Assembly (NCBI GenBank): GCA_029339505.1
Contig: JAQISU010000233.1
Coordinates: 3,334,001 to 3,398,000 of the forward strand
Length of the DNA: 64,000 nucleotides
Direction: 5' to 3'
From: Unio delphinus
Lineage: Eukaryota; Mollusca; Bivalvia; Unionida; Unionidae
The notes beneath the pieces were generated by a model, which saw only the letters and a program-made list of their open reading frames with translations, was not told the origin of the DNA and searched no databases. Of the stretch, positions 47,857-60,599 are shown piece by piece (within the stretch, counting starts at the first letter, position 1; the number at the start of each line of letters is the position of its first letter). Made by a program: the position numbers and the translations under genes.

Positions 47857-49449
47857 AGAACTCATGGTACTAACTCAGTTCCCATAGGAAACCTATTCAA
47901 ACACTTATTCAATGATGTTAAAAATTCAATAACGTTGAATTTCAGGATGCTTATGTCTGTTGGTATTGATGCAAACTGGAGGAAACATTCTGTGTAGCGA
48001 AAACCATATGAGCTGCAGCATTTTTTTGTGGATGAAGTGTGTTTGAAACATGGCTTTCAATTCTATACCAGATAGTCTGGTACTGATTTTAGTAATGAGT
48101 GTTCCAAACTCACGACTGTTAATGAACTGAAATTCTATTAGTAAAACACTGTCTCTGTTTTTTTCCCTAGTTACATATAAGATAAGATTTCCAAAGATTA
48201 TTTATAGTAAAATCTACTATCTAACTTTAATTATTAACCAATCATGGCCTGCCACACCCATATATAAACTGGAGTGTTTCTGCACGGATGTTTCTGAATG
48301 CATTATGCTTGCTTAACTATGGTACCCAGTGTTATAATGCACATACCATTATAAACACGCGTAACAGTCGCATATTAAAAAATATCCCTTCCTAAACAAA
48401 CACCTCTTTTCCTTCATGCCAAATGGGAGTGAAGAGTTCCCATCATAAACAAAGAGGGAGCTAACTTCTCTGGTATGCTTATGACATCATCAGTGTGAGT
48501 TTATTAGGATGAGCTTTTATGTTACAAAACTCAGTCAACAAACAATAATAATTGTTGAAGCACACAGTCTGGGTAATACATGAAATTAAGTACTAGTATT
48601 TCCCACCTTTATATATATATATAAACTTAAAGATGAAATGAAGAGGTTTCTGTTTAATTTTGAATCTAAATACCTGAAAAATTTTATTGCATCATTTACA
48701 AATAAGTTCATTTGAAAATGTTACCTTCAAAATAATTACCTACTTCTGATACCATTTTTTATTTGCAGCAGTGACCTACTTCAGCAAATAGCAGCAGTGA
48801 CCTACTTCAGCCTGCTAATAAACATTATAGTGGGAGGAATTTGAAATGAACAGAAATCGTGTGAAATTCAAAATAGCTAATGATTCACCTACATTCAATA
48901 CGGTCTTTGATAAATCAAGAGGAGAAAAAAAATAAGTTATGACATTCAGAGAAAAAAAATAAGAAAATATAACGCATTAAAACACAAAAGAATCATAATT
49001 TTCTAACTTAACGCACTTTGAAACCAAATACACAAGATCTGTACTTTACACAAAAAATGTATCAATGATAACTCTGATAATAAACTGGTGTTTGAAATGG
49101 TACACAGGCAACCTTTCCCCTCGTAAATTTAACTTCTTATCTCCTAACATAATATGTTACTGTAATATTATATTCTACCATGCTGTACCTGATTTTACAT
49201 CTTCATTGTGAATCTGTAAGGCAGATTTAAGCTAGATATGTAAATACAGTTCAAATTTCTGTACCCTAGCAATGGAATGACATATCAGTCAACATTCTTC
49301 TCTCTCACTCTCTCTGTTTCCCTCATTTGTTGCCAAAATGTTAAGATGGGTATACAATTTTCCGATTGCCCAGCAATAGGTGATTAAGAGTTGACAATTG
49401 TGTATTAAAAGAAACAAAATATTGCAGACTTCTGTTTGCTGAAGGTCAA
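47857..49449. other. AT-rich sequence, nothing recognised
   Basis: Short (AT)n at 48609-48622 and a direct repeat GCAGCAGTGACCTACTTCAG near 48766-48813. No coding signal. Confidence 0.4.
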
Positions 49450-49548
49450 GACAGTAGACCTTCTCCTGAAAGACCATTCCTGTTATTTGTGCTTTGAGAA
49501 CCAGTCTCTGGAGACAGGTGGTCTTTTAAAGCATAACAGGTCTGGCTG
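49450..49548. repeat. GAGACCACC-type dispersed repeat
   Basis: CAGTAGACCTTCTCCTGAAA, CCAGTCTCTGGAGACAGGTG and GTCTTTTAAAGCATAACAGG match the family at 33746 in pieces. Confidence 0.45.
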
Positions 49549-50375
49549 TGTTTTCAACTAGATTTTGATTTCCACTTATTTAAAAATTAAACTAAATCAC
49601 TAAGGTTGACACCCATTACATAGTTTACAGAACTGTTACATACTGAATCATAAAATGTACAGCTCTAATGCATCAATTTCATACGGGTTCACATGTGTTT
49701 TTATTTTGGAGCTGTTCAGGAGGGGAACCTACACACAAGTGCCTCACTTTCACCCTTCAATAGTAATAAACACTTACCCAATGGAGAATTCTCCAGATAG
49801 GTCTCAATTTTCAATTATTTACAACTCCTTTGCCAGCATCAAACTCAACTTGACATGGAAAATAAATCTTTCTATACTAATGACTTTCTTCATGCAATAA
49901 AAATACATTTATTCTTGAGAAAAATCTGTTTAATAGCTTCTATCATGCAATAAAAATGCATTCTTAAATTTTCCAAAAATAGGTACTTTTAGATTTTTAC
50001 TTTCTATTGCATACATTTTTTATGAATTCAGTTCAGCAGCACCAGGTTCACATGATTACAATCCATAAAAGGATGACATATAAGTTAATGAAAACATTTC
50101 ACACACAATTATTTAATTAATATTAATTATTTATTATTAATTAATATCAATTAATATTGATTTAGACAATCAGCTTTAGTTTTCCTAAAGTAACTTACTG
50201 TGCAATTTATTCCATGTGGGTAAAATATTGTAATATTTGCCTGATTATGCAAGTATAATATGTTTTAGGTATTTTTAACCCCTGACAGGCTCTAATCCAG
50301 ACTTTATTGTCTGTATGCCTCATCCATCTGAGTAAATACAACTGTATGCAAGCAAACAAAAAAAAATCCAGACAT
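49549..50375. other. AT-rich sequence, nothing recognised
   Basis: TATTAATTAATAT-rich, self-complementary sequence at 50110-50160 is the only special feature. Confidence 0.4.
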
Positions 50376-50470
50376 CTATAGCCTAGTGACTACAAGCGGG
50401 CAGGTGTTCAGTACTCAAGTCATGTTTTCTGCAGCTGGCTGGTGATACCTGACCTCTCTTAAAATTACAC
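50376..50470 (+). mobile_element. Possible tRNA-headed SINE fragment
   Basis: ATAGCCTAGTGACTACAAGC resembles a box A region and AGTACTCAAGTCATG a box B about 40 bp further on. No second copy with the same body was found in this window. Confidence 0.3.
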
Positions 50471-51111
50471 TATCAAGCCAACACACTGCAAATTACCCAC
50501 TAAGATCACACAACGTTAAAATAAGAGACTTATACATGAAAGAGAACTGAAAATAATTTTATTAAAAATAAAAGAAAAATAGTTTTCATAATCACTTCTA
50601 ATCTGAAAAAAACTTATGGACCATATTACATTAGTTGAGTTTTATTTTGCTTTGTGTTTTTATATATTGGATGGAGTTATTTGAAAAAAAGAAATCACAT
50701 ATTCTGATGGAAGTAGTTAATTCGTAATATTTTATTAGTAACTTTTTTCTAGTATTCTACTGAGATGCATAAGTGATGTGATGTTGCCTCTGTAATTCCT
50801 AAATCTTATAAGATATCACAATCTTACATGAAATATACTGTTGGCATTGCCTTCTGGTATCTGTGCCTACCCCACCCTCTCCTACCTATGCCAATCAAGT
50901 AAGGTCATTATCAAATCTTGGCTAAGTGGATCAGTTTTCATACAGGCTCCATTAAGTCCAACTTAATAATCAGAAAGGCCATCATAGGAAACTGGTGATT
51001 TATTTTATACATCTATTCATTCTGAACATTGGTCGATTAAATAAAATTAAGACTTATGATTATTAAATAAAAATCTGTCATAACCTTTTAATTTAAAATC
51101 AAACATATGTT

Positions 51112-51116
<5 letters not shown>
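50471..51116. other. AT-rich sequence, nothing recognised
   Basis: No signal found. Confidence 0.4.
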
Positions 51117-51153
<37 letters not shown>

Positions 51154-51169
51154 TGTGTGTGTGTGTGTG
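51117..51169. repeat. (GT)n microsatellite
   Basis: About 53 bp of GT with one TATG interruption. Confidence 0.97.
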
Positions 51170-51615
51170 GGTTATGTTCAATAGTTTATAAGCACAAACC
51201 AGGATATCTAGTACTAATCAAAAGTTAAGTTCTAAAAATGTAAAGGTAAAGAGGTAAAAAAATAAACCCTGTGTAATGTTTTTTAATGATCCAAACCCAA
51301 CAACACTTCTCAAAAAACTTAATTCCATATACCAGAATGGTTCCTAATCTACACTTTCATTCCATGACTTGATAACAATCTTGAAGCAGTCTCCCAGTCT
51401 AAACCTTGCTGCTGGTGGAGATGTTTCTATAAATATATTGTCTGATTTGAAAATATATTATCTTCTTCCCAGTGACAGGTCTACAGATTATATCCTAGAT
51501 TCAGAGCTGCTTTTCCTGGTGCAAACTAAAACTTAAAACATATATCTATACACCTAAATAAACATGAGTGCCATTAATTTATACCCACCACATGTTTAAT
51601 AGTCATCTATCTGAA
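51170..51615. other. AT-rich sequence, nothing recognised
   Basis: No signal found. Confidence 0.4.
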
Positions 51616-51619
51616 AGTT

Positions 51620-52195
51620 TTGTACATAAACCATTTTTCTTCTTTCATTCAGAATTTCCTTGAACTTTTGACCCTAAATCAAAAGGTTTCAACCTTAACC
51701 AAAGTGCAAGACATCTGCATAGTTTGGACTAGGTCTGTGATGTAAAACTAACAATATTATGTGAAAACCAGATCTTTTTTTTTCAGTGACCTCTGACCCC
51801 AAAATTAATCCTTTCCTCACTCTAAGGGTAAGTCTTCCACAAAGTCTGGTTGAGGAATGCCACATACTGAAAATGTTACTGCACAGAAACCATTTGCATT
51901 CTTTCAGTCACACTAACCTTGACCTTTCTGACCTTTTAACTCTAAAATCAATAGGATTCTCCCATGCCTCAAATGCAACCTATCCACATAGATTAGTAAC
52001 TGTATATGGTAGAGAACAGTTATCATGTAGAAACCATTTTCTTTCAGTCAGTGACCTTGATCTTTGACCAATATCTGACCCTAATATACAACTAGTTCTT
52101 CATTATATAAAGTGCAAACTATCAAGTTTTGTAATTGTGGATGGTGAAGATGGAGGTCAAGTTATTGTGCAGAAACAATTTTCACAAAGAACATT
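51620..52195. repeat. Degenerate TGACCT-rich repeat, about 4 units
   Basis: Each ~130-bp unit has an AGAAACCATTTTCTTTC-type segment followed by CCTTGACC and TGACCTCTGACCCCAAAATC-type sequence. Two units contain directly repeated TGACCT half-sites: TGACCTCTGACCCC at 51787-51800 and TGACCTTTCTGACCT at 51920-51934. Confidence 0.65.
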
Positions 52196-52701
52196 TTAAA
52201 ATAAGATCATGCCTAATTGGAGAGGAGTATACAAACTAGACTGACACAGTTAAGAAGATTAAATTTATACTGAAATGATATTAGCAATATAAACACTTCA
52301 ACACAGTATCCACACCTCAATGCCACCATAATCACAAGTAATTTCATTGGGGAAAAAGTTCAATGTAACTATATACTACATAGTTAAAACTAAATTTATA
52401 AAACAAAGTACAAAAACATAACTTTGTCAAGATTTGTCAAGGAAAATTACCTATTTTTAAAAAATATCATAATTCATAATATATCTTCACATATTTTAAA
52501 GCATAGTGTACTATGCTAAACCAACTCTAAATGCAATGTATTTTATCTGAATGGGCTAAAATTATTAATGGCAACAGAAGTCTCTAATTGTATTGTTTTA
52601 TAATCTATTATGCATTTTAATGCAGCATGCACAGCTAAAAATAATAACTCTATGGTAAATCCAAAAGTATCATTTGGCATGAACAAGTAGGCAGACTAAT
52701 T
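52196..52701. other. AT-rich sequence, nothing recognised
   Basis: Lies downstream of the tentative minus-strand exon 2. No convincing AATAAA signal on the minus strand was identified. Confidence 0.35.
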
Positions 52702-52754
52702 TTAAGGGGAGGTGCAAACTAGCTCCACTCCATCCCCCAGCTCTGGTTCTACCC
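52702..52754 (-). CDS. Candidate terminal exon of a minus-strand gene (tentative)
   Basis: On the minus strand a good acceptor tract (TTTGCATGTCTGTTACAG) ends at 52755, and the exon starts with two bases completing a split codon. The frame then reads VEPELGDGVELVCTSP and stops at TAA (52704-52702). The phase matches the donor of the candidate exon at 55008-55113. The plus strand of the same segment also has a strong donor (ATCATTTGTAAGTA at about 52773-52786), so the coding strand is not settled. Peptide not recognised. Confidence 0.2.
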
Positions 52755-53263
52755 CTGTAACAGACATGCAAATCATTTGTAAGTACTTGTATAATTTCTT
52801 CCTACATAACAAAGAGTCCCTGGATGGGACTGATGCTTATCTATCTAAAAATAAATTCAAGGGAATCCACAATAAATTCATCTTGTCTGTACATTCATTT
52901 TTTAACTGCTGAGTATTGAAACCATATCACATATTGTCAGGAAATGCCAACACACCAAACGTTTTAGCAAAATATTTTCTTATATGTTTGAGTTAACATG
53001 TTCACAAGATACCTGTAACTGCATCAAAATATTCAGTAAATCTGCTTGAATTACTATTTTTACTTTTTATCAATATATCAGTAACATACACACTAGTCTC
53101 AGGTGTTTTTCAGACAGCTGTTTGTTAACATTTCAGGACTTAGAATTTACCTTTGAAATTAGATGCTGATCAGGTGCCTAAATAAAAAACTTTAATTAAC
53201 AATACAGAGTAACTAATATGAGCTTTGTTTCATATACACAGTTCTAAAGGTCATCATCATCTA
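52755..53263. other. AT-rich sequence, nothing recognised
   Basis: Would be intronic if the minus-strand two-exon model is right. Confidence 0.35.
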
Positions 53264-53434
53264 GGAGATAGTTTCCATCATTAAGCCAAAGTTAAAATTC
53301 AATGTTTATAAACATCACGAAACTGTCATGGACCTTACTGAGTTCTATTTATTATACAAAAAAATAATTTTCTGCATGTATTATTGAAACATTTCTCAAA
53401 CAAGAATGCAACACACTTATCTAGGTATAGTAGT
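53264..53434. repeat. Left copy of direct repeat bracketing the 50-bp array
   Basis: GGACCTTACTGAGTTCTATT, TTTTCTGCATGT, TTTCTCAAACAAGAATGCAA and GGTATAGTAGTAA match 54178-54334 in order with small indels. Confidence 0.9.
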
Positions 53435-54177
53435 AACTGACAGTGTACTTTCCCCATACATTTCATTTTACTGACAGATAATTACTGACAGGGTCCATTC
53501 CTTATACAACTCTATATAGTGATATATAGTGACATGGACAAATACTGACACTGTTTTTTCCCCATAAAACTCTATATAATGACATGGACAATTACTGACA
53601 GGGTACTTTCCCCATACAATTCTATATTATGACAGAGACAATTACTGACAGGGTACTTTCCTCATACAATTCTATATTATGACAGACAATTACTGACAGG
53701 GTACTTTTCTCATACAGTTCTATATTATGACAGAGACAATTACTGACAGGGTACTTTCTTCATACAATTCTATATTATGACAGACAATTACTGACAGGGT
53801 ACTTTTCTCATACAGTTCTATATTATGACAGAGACAATTACTGACAGGGTACTTTCCTTTCCTCATACAATTCTATATTATGACAGACAATTACTGACAG
53901 GGTATTTTTCTCATACAATTCTATATTATGACAGACAATTACTAACGGTACTTTTCTCATACAATTCTATATTACAACAGAGACAATTACTGACAGGGTA
54001 CTTTTCTCATACAATTCTATATTATGACAGAGACAATTACTGACAGGGTACTTTCCCATTACAATTCTATATTATGACAGACAATTACTGACAGGGTACT
54101 TTTCTCATACAATTCTATATTATGACAGAGACAATTACTGACAGGGTACCTTCCCCATAGAACTCTATATAATGACA
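53435..54177. repeat. 50-bp minisatellite, locus 2
   Basis: Same unit as 46346-46835 (GACAATTACTGACAGGGTAC, TTTTCTCATACAATTCTATA, TTATGACAGA), about 15 copies, with TCTCATAC replacing CCCCATAC in many. Lengths alternate between about 50 and 46 bp (with or without GAGA). Confidence 0.95.
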
Positions 54178-54334
54178 GAGATAGTTACCATCAAGCCAAG
54201 GTAAAAACTCAATCTTGATACATCACAAAACTGTTGTGGACCTTACTGAGTGCTATTTATCATTAAATTTTCTGCATGTTGAAACGTTTCTCAAACAAGA
54301 AAGCAACACACTTATTTCGGTATAGTAGTAGTAA
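54178..54334. repeat. Right copy of direct repeat bracketing the 50-bp array
   Basis: GTGGACCTTACTGAGTGCTA, TTTTCTGCATGTTGAAACG, CTCAAACAAGAAAGCAACAC and GGTATAGTAGTAG. Confidence 0.9.
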
Positions 54335-55007
54335 TAATAATGCTAAAGACTTTATTTAGAAAAGATACCTCAATTAGTTACAGAATTAATCTACCTTGAG
54401 GCCTTCTCTCTGTTATGTACAATATATACAATATATACAACATGATGTGAAAATAAAGTGACTTGAATATTATTAGTTACAAATTTTAGTGTACTGAACA
54501 GAAACATTATGTCATTCACTGCATTTGTTGTGCTGGTCTTCATATGGGAAAAAAAAAGAATATTACCTAAAGAAACAACCCACCTATAGTAAAAACTTTT
54601 GATTGTATACATTACTAAGTGAAATCTAAAACATGCAGTGCGATGGAAAAAATACTGTAAAAAATATTTCATAAAGAACGCTCACTCTTTCATATTTTTT
54701 CAACCCTGAAACCTTGACTTCACAGTACCTCTACATGTAAAAGTTATTAAGTTCACTGTGTGTACTCCAAAACAACTTTGCTGTTAATACTTTTGTCTTT
54801 GTTCATTAAAACTGACTTTTAATTATTAAGTATTGTAATGAAGCCTTTGAAACTACATTTGTCATCTTTAAAAAAAAAAAATCCTAACATTTTCATGTAC
54901 AAATCATATTATCGTTTTTGATGCTGTATAAAATTGGTGCCAATAACATTGACCTCGCTTTGTTTCAATCTGATTTGGAACACTAAAGTGCATGATCCTT
55001 TACTTAC
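54335..55007. other. AT-rich sequence, nothing recognised
   Basis: A 93-codon minus-strand frame at 54391-54672 is motif-free. Confidence 0.35.
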
Positions 55008-55113
55008 CTTCATCCATTACCCAGAATACATCATCCACAAGAGATGAAATGGAGCTGATGTTGGTGTCAAACACTTCCCCAACAGAGTCACCAGTATCAG
55101 CCAATTCTGACAT
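55008..55113 (-). CDS. Candidate first coding exon of a minus-strand gene (tentative)
   Basis: The minus-strand ATG at 55113 has A at -3 and an in-frame stop upstream. It opens 35 codons beginning MSELADTGDSVGEVFD and ending LVDDVFWVMDE plus one base, followed directly by GAAG|GTAAGTAAAG, a near-perfect donor. The acidic, serine-containing peptide has ordinary codon use and no repeats. Joining it to 52754-52702 keeps the frame and gives a 52-residue product, short for a real gene. The plus strand also has an acceptor-like tract (CCTTCATCCATTACCCAG). Not recognised. Confidence 0.25.
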
Positions 55114-55637
55114 TATCAGACTAAAAATTTCCACTTTTACTCAAGGGAATGATATGAAACATTGGCTGTTCCATGACTCTGGTCTAGTGCCTGTGAATTC
55201 CTCTACATCACATCAACAAATTAATGCTTTCTGATTGTTTTGTAATGAAGAAGTCGAAAATCCAACCATTTCAATTCTTTTTTAAAACTGTTTCATAACG
55301 TGAATCAAATCCAAAAATTAAAGTTTTTCCCCTTTATTCCAAGCAATATTTCTTTTCTATTCAAATGGTTAAAAACCTAGAAAAGTAATTAGCACAAAAA
55401 TCCACAAATACAATCAATTTCTTCAAAAATCATCAACAAAATGTTGTCACATTGCTTAATTCACTTAAAAATTATCAAATTTACCCAACATATCATTTCA
55501 ACCTTTTATGATAAGTCCAAGAACATCTACACCCATGTAACTGCAGAACAAAGTTGATCCTTTTTATCCTGATTTTCAGTCCGAATTACTTAGTTATATT
55601 GAGCATTGTAGGTGCAACATTGAGCAATAAATGAGCA
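55114..55637. other. AT-rich sequence, nothing recognised
   Basis: No array or motif seen. Confidence 0.35.
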
Positions 55638-55960
55638 ATATCTTCTCTCAATCCGAGTAACTTGGGCATACTGTACACTGCATATATCTTCTCTCAATCA
55701 GAGTAACTTAGGCATACTGTACAATGCATATATCTTCTCTCAATCCGAGTAACATGGGCATACTGTACACTGCATATATCTTCTCTCAATCCGAGTAACT
55801 TAGGCATACTGTACACTGCATATATCTTCTCTCAATCTGAGTAACATGGGCATACTGTACACTGCATATATCTTCTCTCAATCTGAGTAACTTAGGCATA
55901 CTGTACACTGCATATATCTTCTCTCAATCTGAGTAACTTGGTCATACTGTACAATGCATA
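55638..55960. repeat. 46-bp minisatellite, 7 copies
   Basis: ATATCTTCTCTCAATC(C/T)GAG recurs exactly every 46 bp from 55638 to 55914, followed by TAACTTAGGCATACTGTACA and CTGCAT, with few substitutions. Confidence 0.97.
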
Positions 55961-57471
55961 TATTAGCAGGTAGCTTCTCAAAAAAGTTGTAGTCAAAACT
56001 GAACATCAACAGAAATTGGGTGTAAAAAGAATTGTTATGTCTGTAAATCCCAAAACTCAGCAAAAACTGCAGTTATAAACTGCTATCATTTTAACATATA
56101 CCAAAGTTTCATGACTGCCTAGTATGTGACAATTTATTCTAAGTTTATCAGCCAGAATCTGGAATCTTACGAATCACGCTTAAATGCCATATTTCACATT
56201 AGCAAAGTACTTTTAGTCAATTTTTTCTAGAATTCTTACATGTAGAATCCTTATTTATAAGTAAAATTTCTATACCTCCAAAAAGCCACCCAAAGCTGTC
56301 CGATTTTAATTTATTTGACAAATCTGTTTCACACTTGAGTAGCCATTAATTATTCTTAACGACCAACTTTGATAAAAATCCAAGACCACAAACATGTAGT
56401 CTGAACTCACTATCACATGCGAAACCTCCCCATGAAAAATAATTATAACAGGGAGAGGAGCTTACTTTCAATAATTTAAAATCCTTCACTCAAAAGCACA
56501 ATCCTACAAGCCTTATTTAAAATAAGGCTTGAATGGCGTAGAAAATCCAACCAATTTTAAAGATCATGAATAACTAATCTTTAGAGTTCTCCCGAAAGAA
56601 TTAACACACAATTCTTGACAAATACTGACATCAGAAACATTGCACTCAACTTTGGTGCCAATCTCTTTAACTGATGGCAAAGGGTATTGTGGCTCATTAG
56701 TAATTCCAAATTCACCATCATAGGCATCTTATTGAGAGAGACTAAAACACCAACATCTGGAGAAACAATTTTACATCTATCTGCTGTTTAGCTAAACTCT
56801 GATTTCTCTTTACAGTACATGCCATCAGATGATGAAGCAAACCTGTTTGGCAAGATGTAGGACTTGTGTTGAGTTTTGTTCTGATAAGCTGATTGACTTC
56901 AGAGCTTGCAAACTTGATTGGTTGAATGTGGCAGTAAGTTGTTATATGTCTGATAAGAGGTTGATTTGGAACTAAAATTCCAGGAAGTATTGAAATGAAA
57001 GCTTACTTACTATATCTCATCCCATGTACCATTCCAATATTGCCAGACAGTACCACACACTTGTGGATGCAAATAAATGGATACTGGTGCCGATTTGTTA
57101 GATACTCTACTCACTATGCCTTCATGCATACAAAAATACAGGTATATAAATTTTTTTTATACAGTACCTAGATTCGTAACTTTACACCATTACATAGGAG
57201 TCATTACCCTTTAAAGAATTACAATTGTGAAGTAACTGATGGCTTGCACACAACACCCATCCCTCAGTCAAGCATTAACCCAATTTGCTAAGAATGATAT
57301 AGCTTACAACAGCAATCTAAAACAATAGCACCAGTGCTTCCCTTTCAAAGTTCAAAGGTTATGTAATTCAACCAAACTGAACTCAGTCACCTGACACTTG
57401 AGTACATCTTTGAGATTCCCACTATAATATAAGGTGTAGGAATTCAAACTGCCACAACTTCAAAATTCCTC

Positions 57472-57472
<1 letters not shown>
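55961..57472. other. AT-rich sequence, nothing recognised
   Basis: A short inverted pair AAGCCTTATTTAAAATAAGGCTT lies near 56508-56530 (in two halves AAGCCTTATTT / AAATAAGGCTT). No coding motif. Confidence 0.4.
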
Positions 57473-57473
<1 letters not shown>

Positions 57474-57502
<29 letters not shown>

Positions 57503-57562
57503 TGTATGTATGTATGTATGTATGTATGTATGTATGTATGTATGTATGTATGTATGTATGTA

Positions 57563-57620
<58 letters not shown>

Positions 57621-57634
57621 CATGCATGCATGTA
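57474..57634. repeat. (TATG)n / (TG)n / (CATG)n compound microsatellite
   Basis: About 24 copies of TATG pass into about 24 TG repeats and then GCATGCATGCATG; about 160 bp in all. Confidence 0.97.
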
Positions 57635-57750
57635 TGTGCATGAAGGGCTTTAGGGTTACCTCATCACAACTGTGGCTATGTGGTATGTGCCAACTAAATG
57701 TAAATGTTAGAAAAATGAAAAACTTAATTGCACAAAAAAATCTTTAAGAA

Positions 57751-57927
57751 GGTTTGGTGTTTTACAGCACAAAAACAGAAGTAGGTCATTTCATGCCAAG
57801 GCAATTAAAGCAAAATCTCTTGCACAAGAACATAACATGGTAGACCAAACAGGCTGATTCAGTGGTAGAATCTGAACTGGGTATACATGTTCAGTCACAG
57901 GTCTTGCACACTAAGCCACCAAAGCTC
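57751..57927 (-). mobile_element. tRNA-derived SINE family B
   Basis: On the minus strand: GAGCTTTGGTGGCTTAGTGT (box A), a box B-like AGTTCAGATTC, the core GTTCTTGTGCAAGAGATTTT and the end TGTGCTGTAAAACACCAAAC. Matches the plus copy at 47684-47856. Confidence 0.75.
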
Positions 57928-59702
<1,775 letters not shown>

Positions 59703-59958
59703 TGCGGCCCCAAGTGGCTGAGTGGTCTAAAGCGCTCTCCATTACAGATCACTGCCATCTCACTTCTGTCTGTGTTAGTTTAAGTCTAAGATTCAGCTAA
59801 TGTAGTAATGTGAGAAAGCTTGCCAATAGCTTCTCGTGGGTCGGTGGTTCTTTCTGGGGCTTTCCCGGGTTCTTCCTCTTCCAATAATACCGGCCGCCAT
59901 GTATAGCCTATCGTGTACTGAAAATGGCGTTAAACCCAACAACAACAACAACAACAAG
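59703..59958 (+). mobile_element. tRNA-derived SINE family A, complete copy
   Basis: CGGCCCCAAGTGGCTGAGTG opens the head, with box A TGGCTGAGTGG at 59715-59725 and a box B-like AGTTTAAGTCT at 59777-59787. The body has AGCTTCTCGTGGGTCGGTGG, TTTCCCGGGTTCTTCC and CCGGCCGCCATGTATAGCC, then AAATGGCGTTAAACCCAAC and (AAC)n. ACCACTG on both sides (59696-59702 and 59959-59965) may be a 7-bp target duplication. Transcription would depend on RNA polymerase III and mobility on a LINE enzyme. Confidence 0.85.
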
Positions 59959-60480
59959 ACCACTGCTGAAAGAGAGTACCTGTATTGAGAGACCAGGCCC
60001 TAGTTTCACTAAACATCTCCAAATGTCTTGCTCAAAAGTGATATACTTGAGTATATGAATTACTAATTACTGCTGAACTGGTTACAATGTTTGCAACAAA
60101 AATTCAGGGATTAAAACTAATTAATAAATTCTTTGATATTCAGAAAAAGGCAACAAGGTTTATCTCAAAGGGCATTTTTAGGAATTCCTCAAACATAAGA
60201 ATTGCTTTAATACTTTTACAAGAATAAATAAAATTTTAAAAATAAAAATTAATTGTACTTCATTTCTGCCTAGTCTACCTCTGTCAAAATAATTGAAAAT
60301 GAAAGAAGATTAGCATGACAGTAGAGAATTTTAGCAAAAGCTGGAATTAAATTCTCAGTACACAGATTACTGATTACTTAGTGTCATGAACTCACTTGAA
60401 AGACAACCTGTCTTGAGAGAAAAGGTAATTGTTTTGCAGATGGGGTGGTCTTTCAAAATAGTGTTAATTTTCATATTTTA
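59959..60480. repeat. GAGACC-type repeat pieces in AT-rich sequence
   Basis: AGTACCTGTATTGAGAGACC (59977-59996) and AAGACAACCTGTCTTGAGAG with GGGTGGTCTTTCAAAATAGT (60401-60465) match the dispersed family at 33746. Nothing else recognised between them. Confidence 0.45.
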
Positions 60481-60599
60481 CTGCAAAATACAACCAAAAT
60501 ATCTTAAAAAAAGATACTATACATCATTTTCTTAAAAATTTAAGAATTAAAAAAATTAAAAATTTCTAACCAATTTATTAATTTAATTAATTAATTAAA
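60481..60599. other. AT-rich LINE 3' tail and flank
   Basis: On the minus strand the LINE coding end is followed by TAATTAATTAATTAAAT, which may be its short repetitive 3' tail. Confidence 0.4.
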
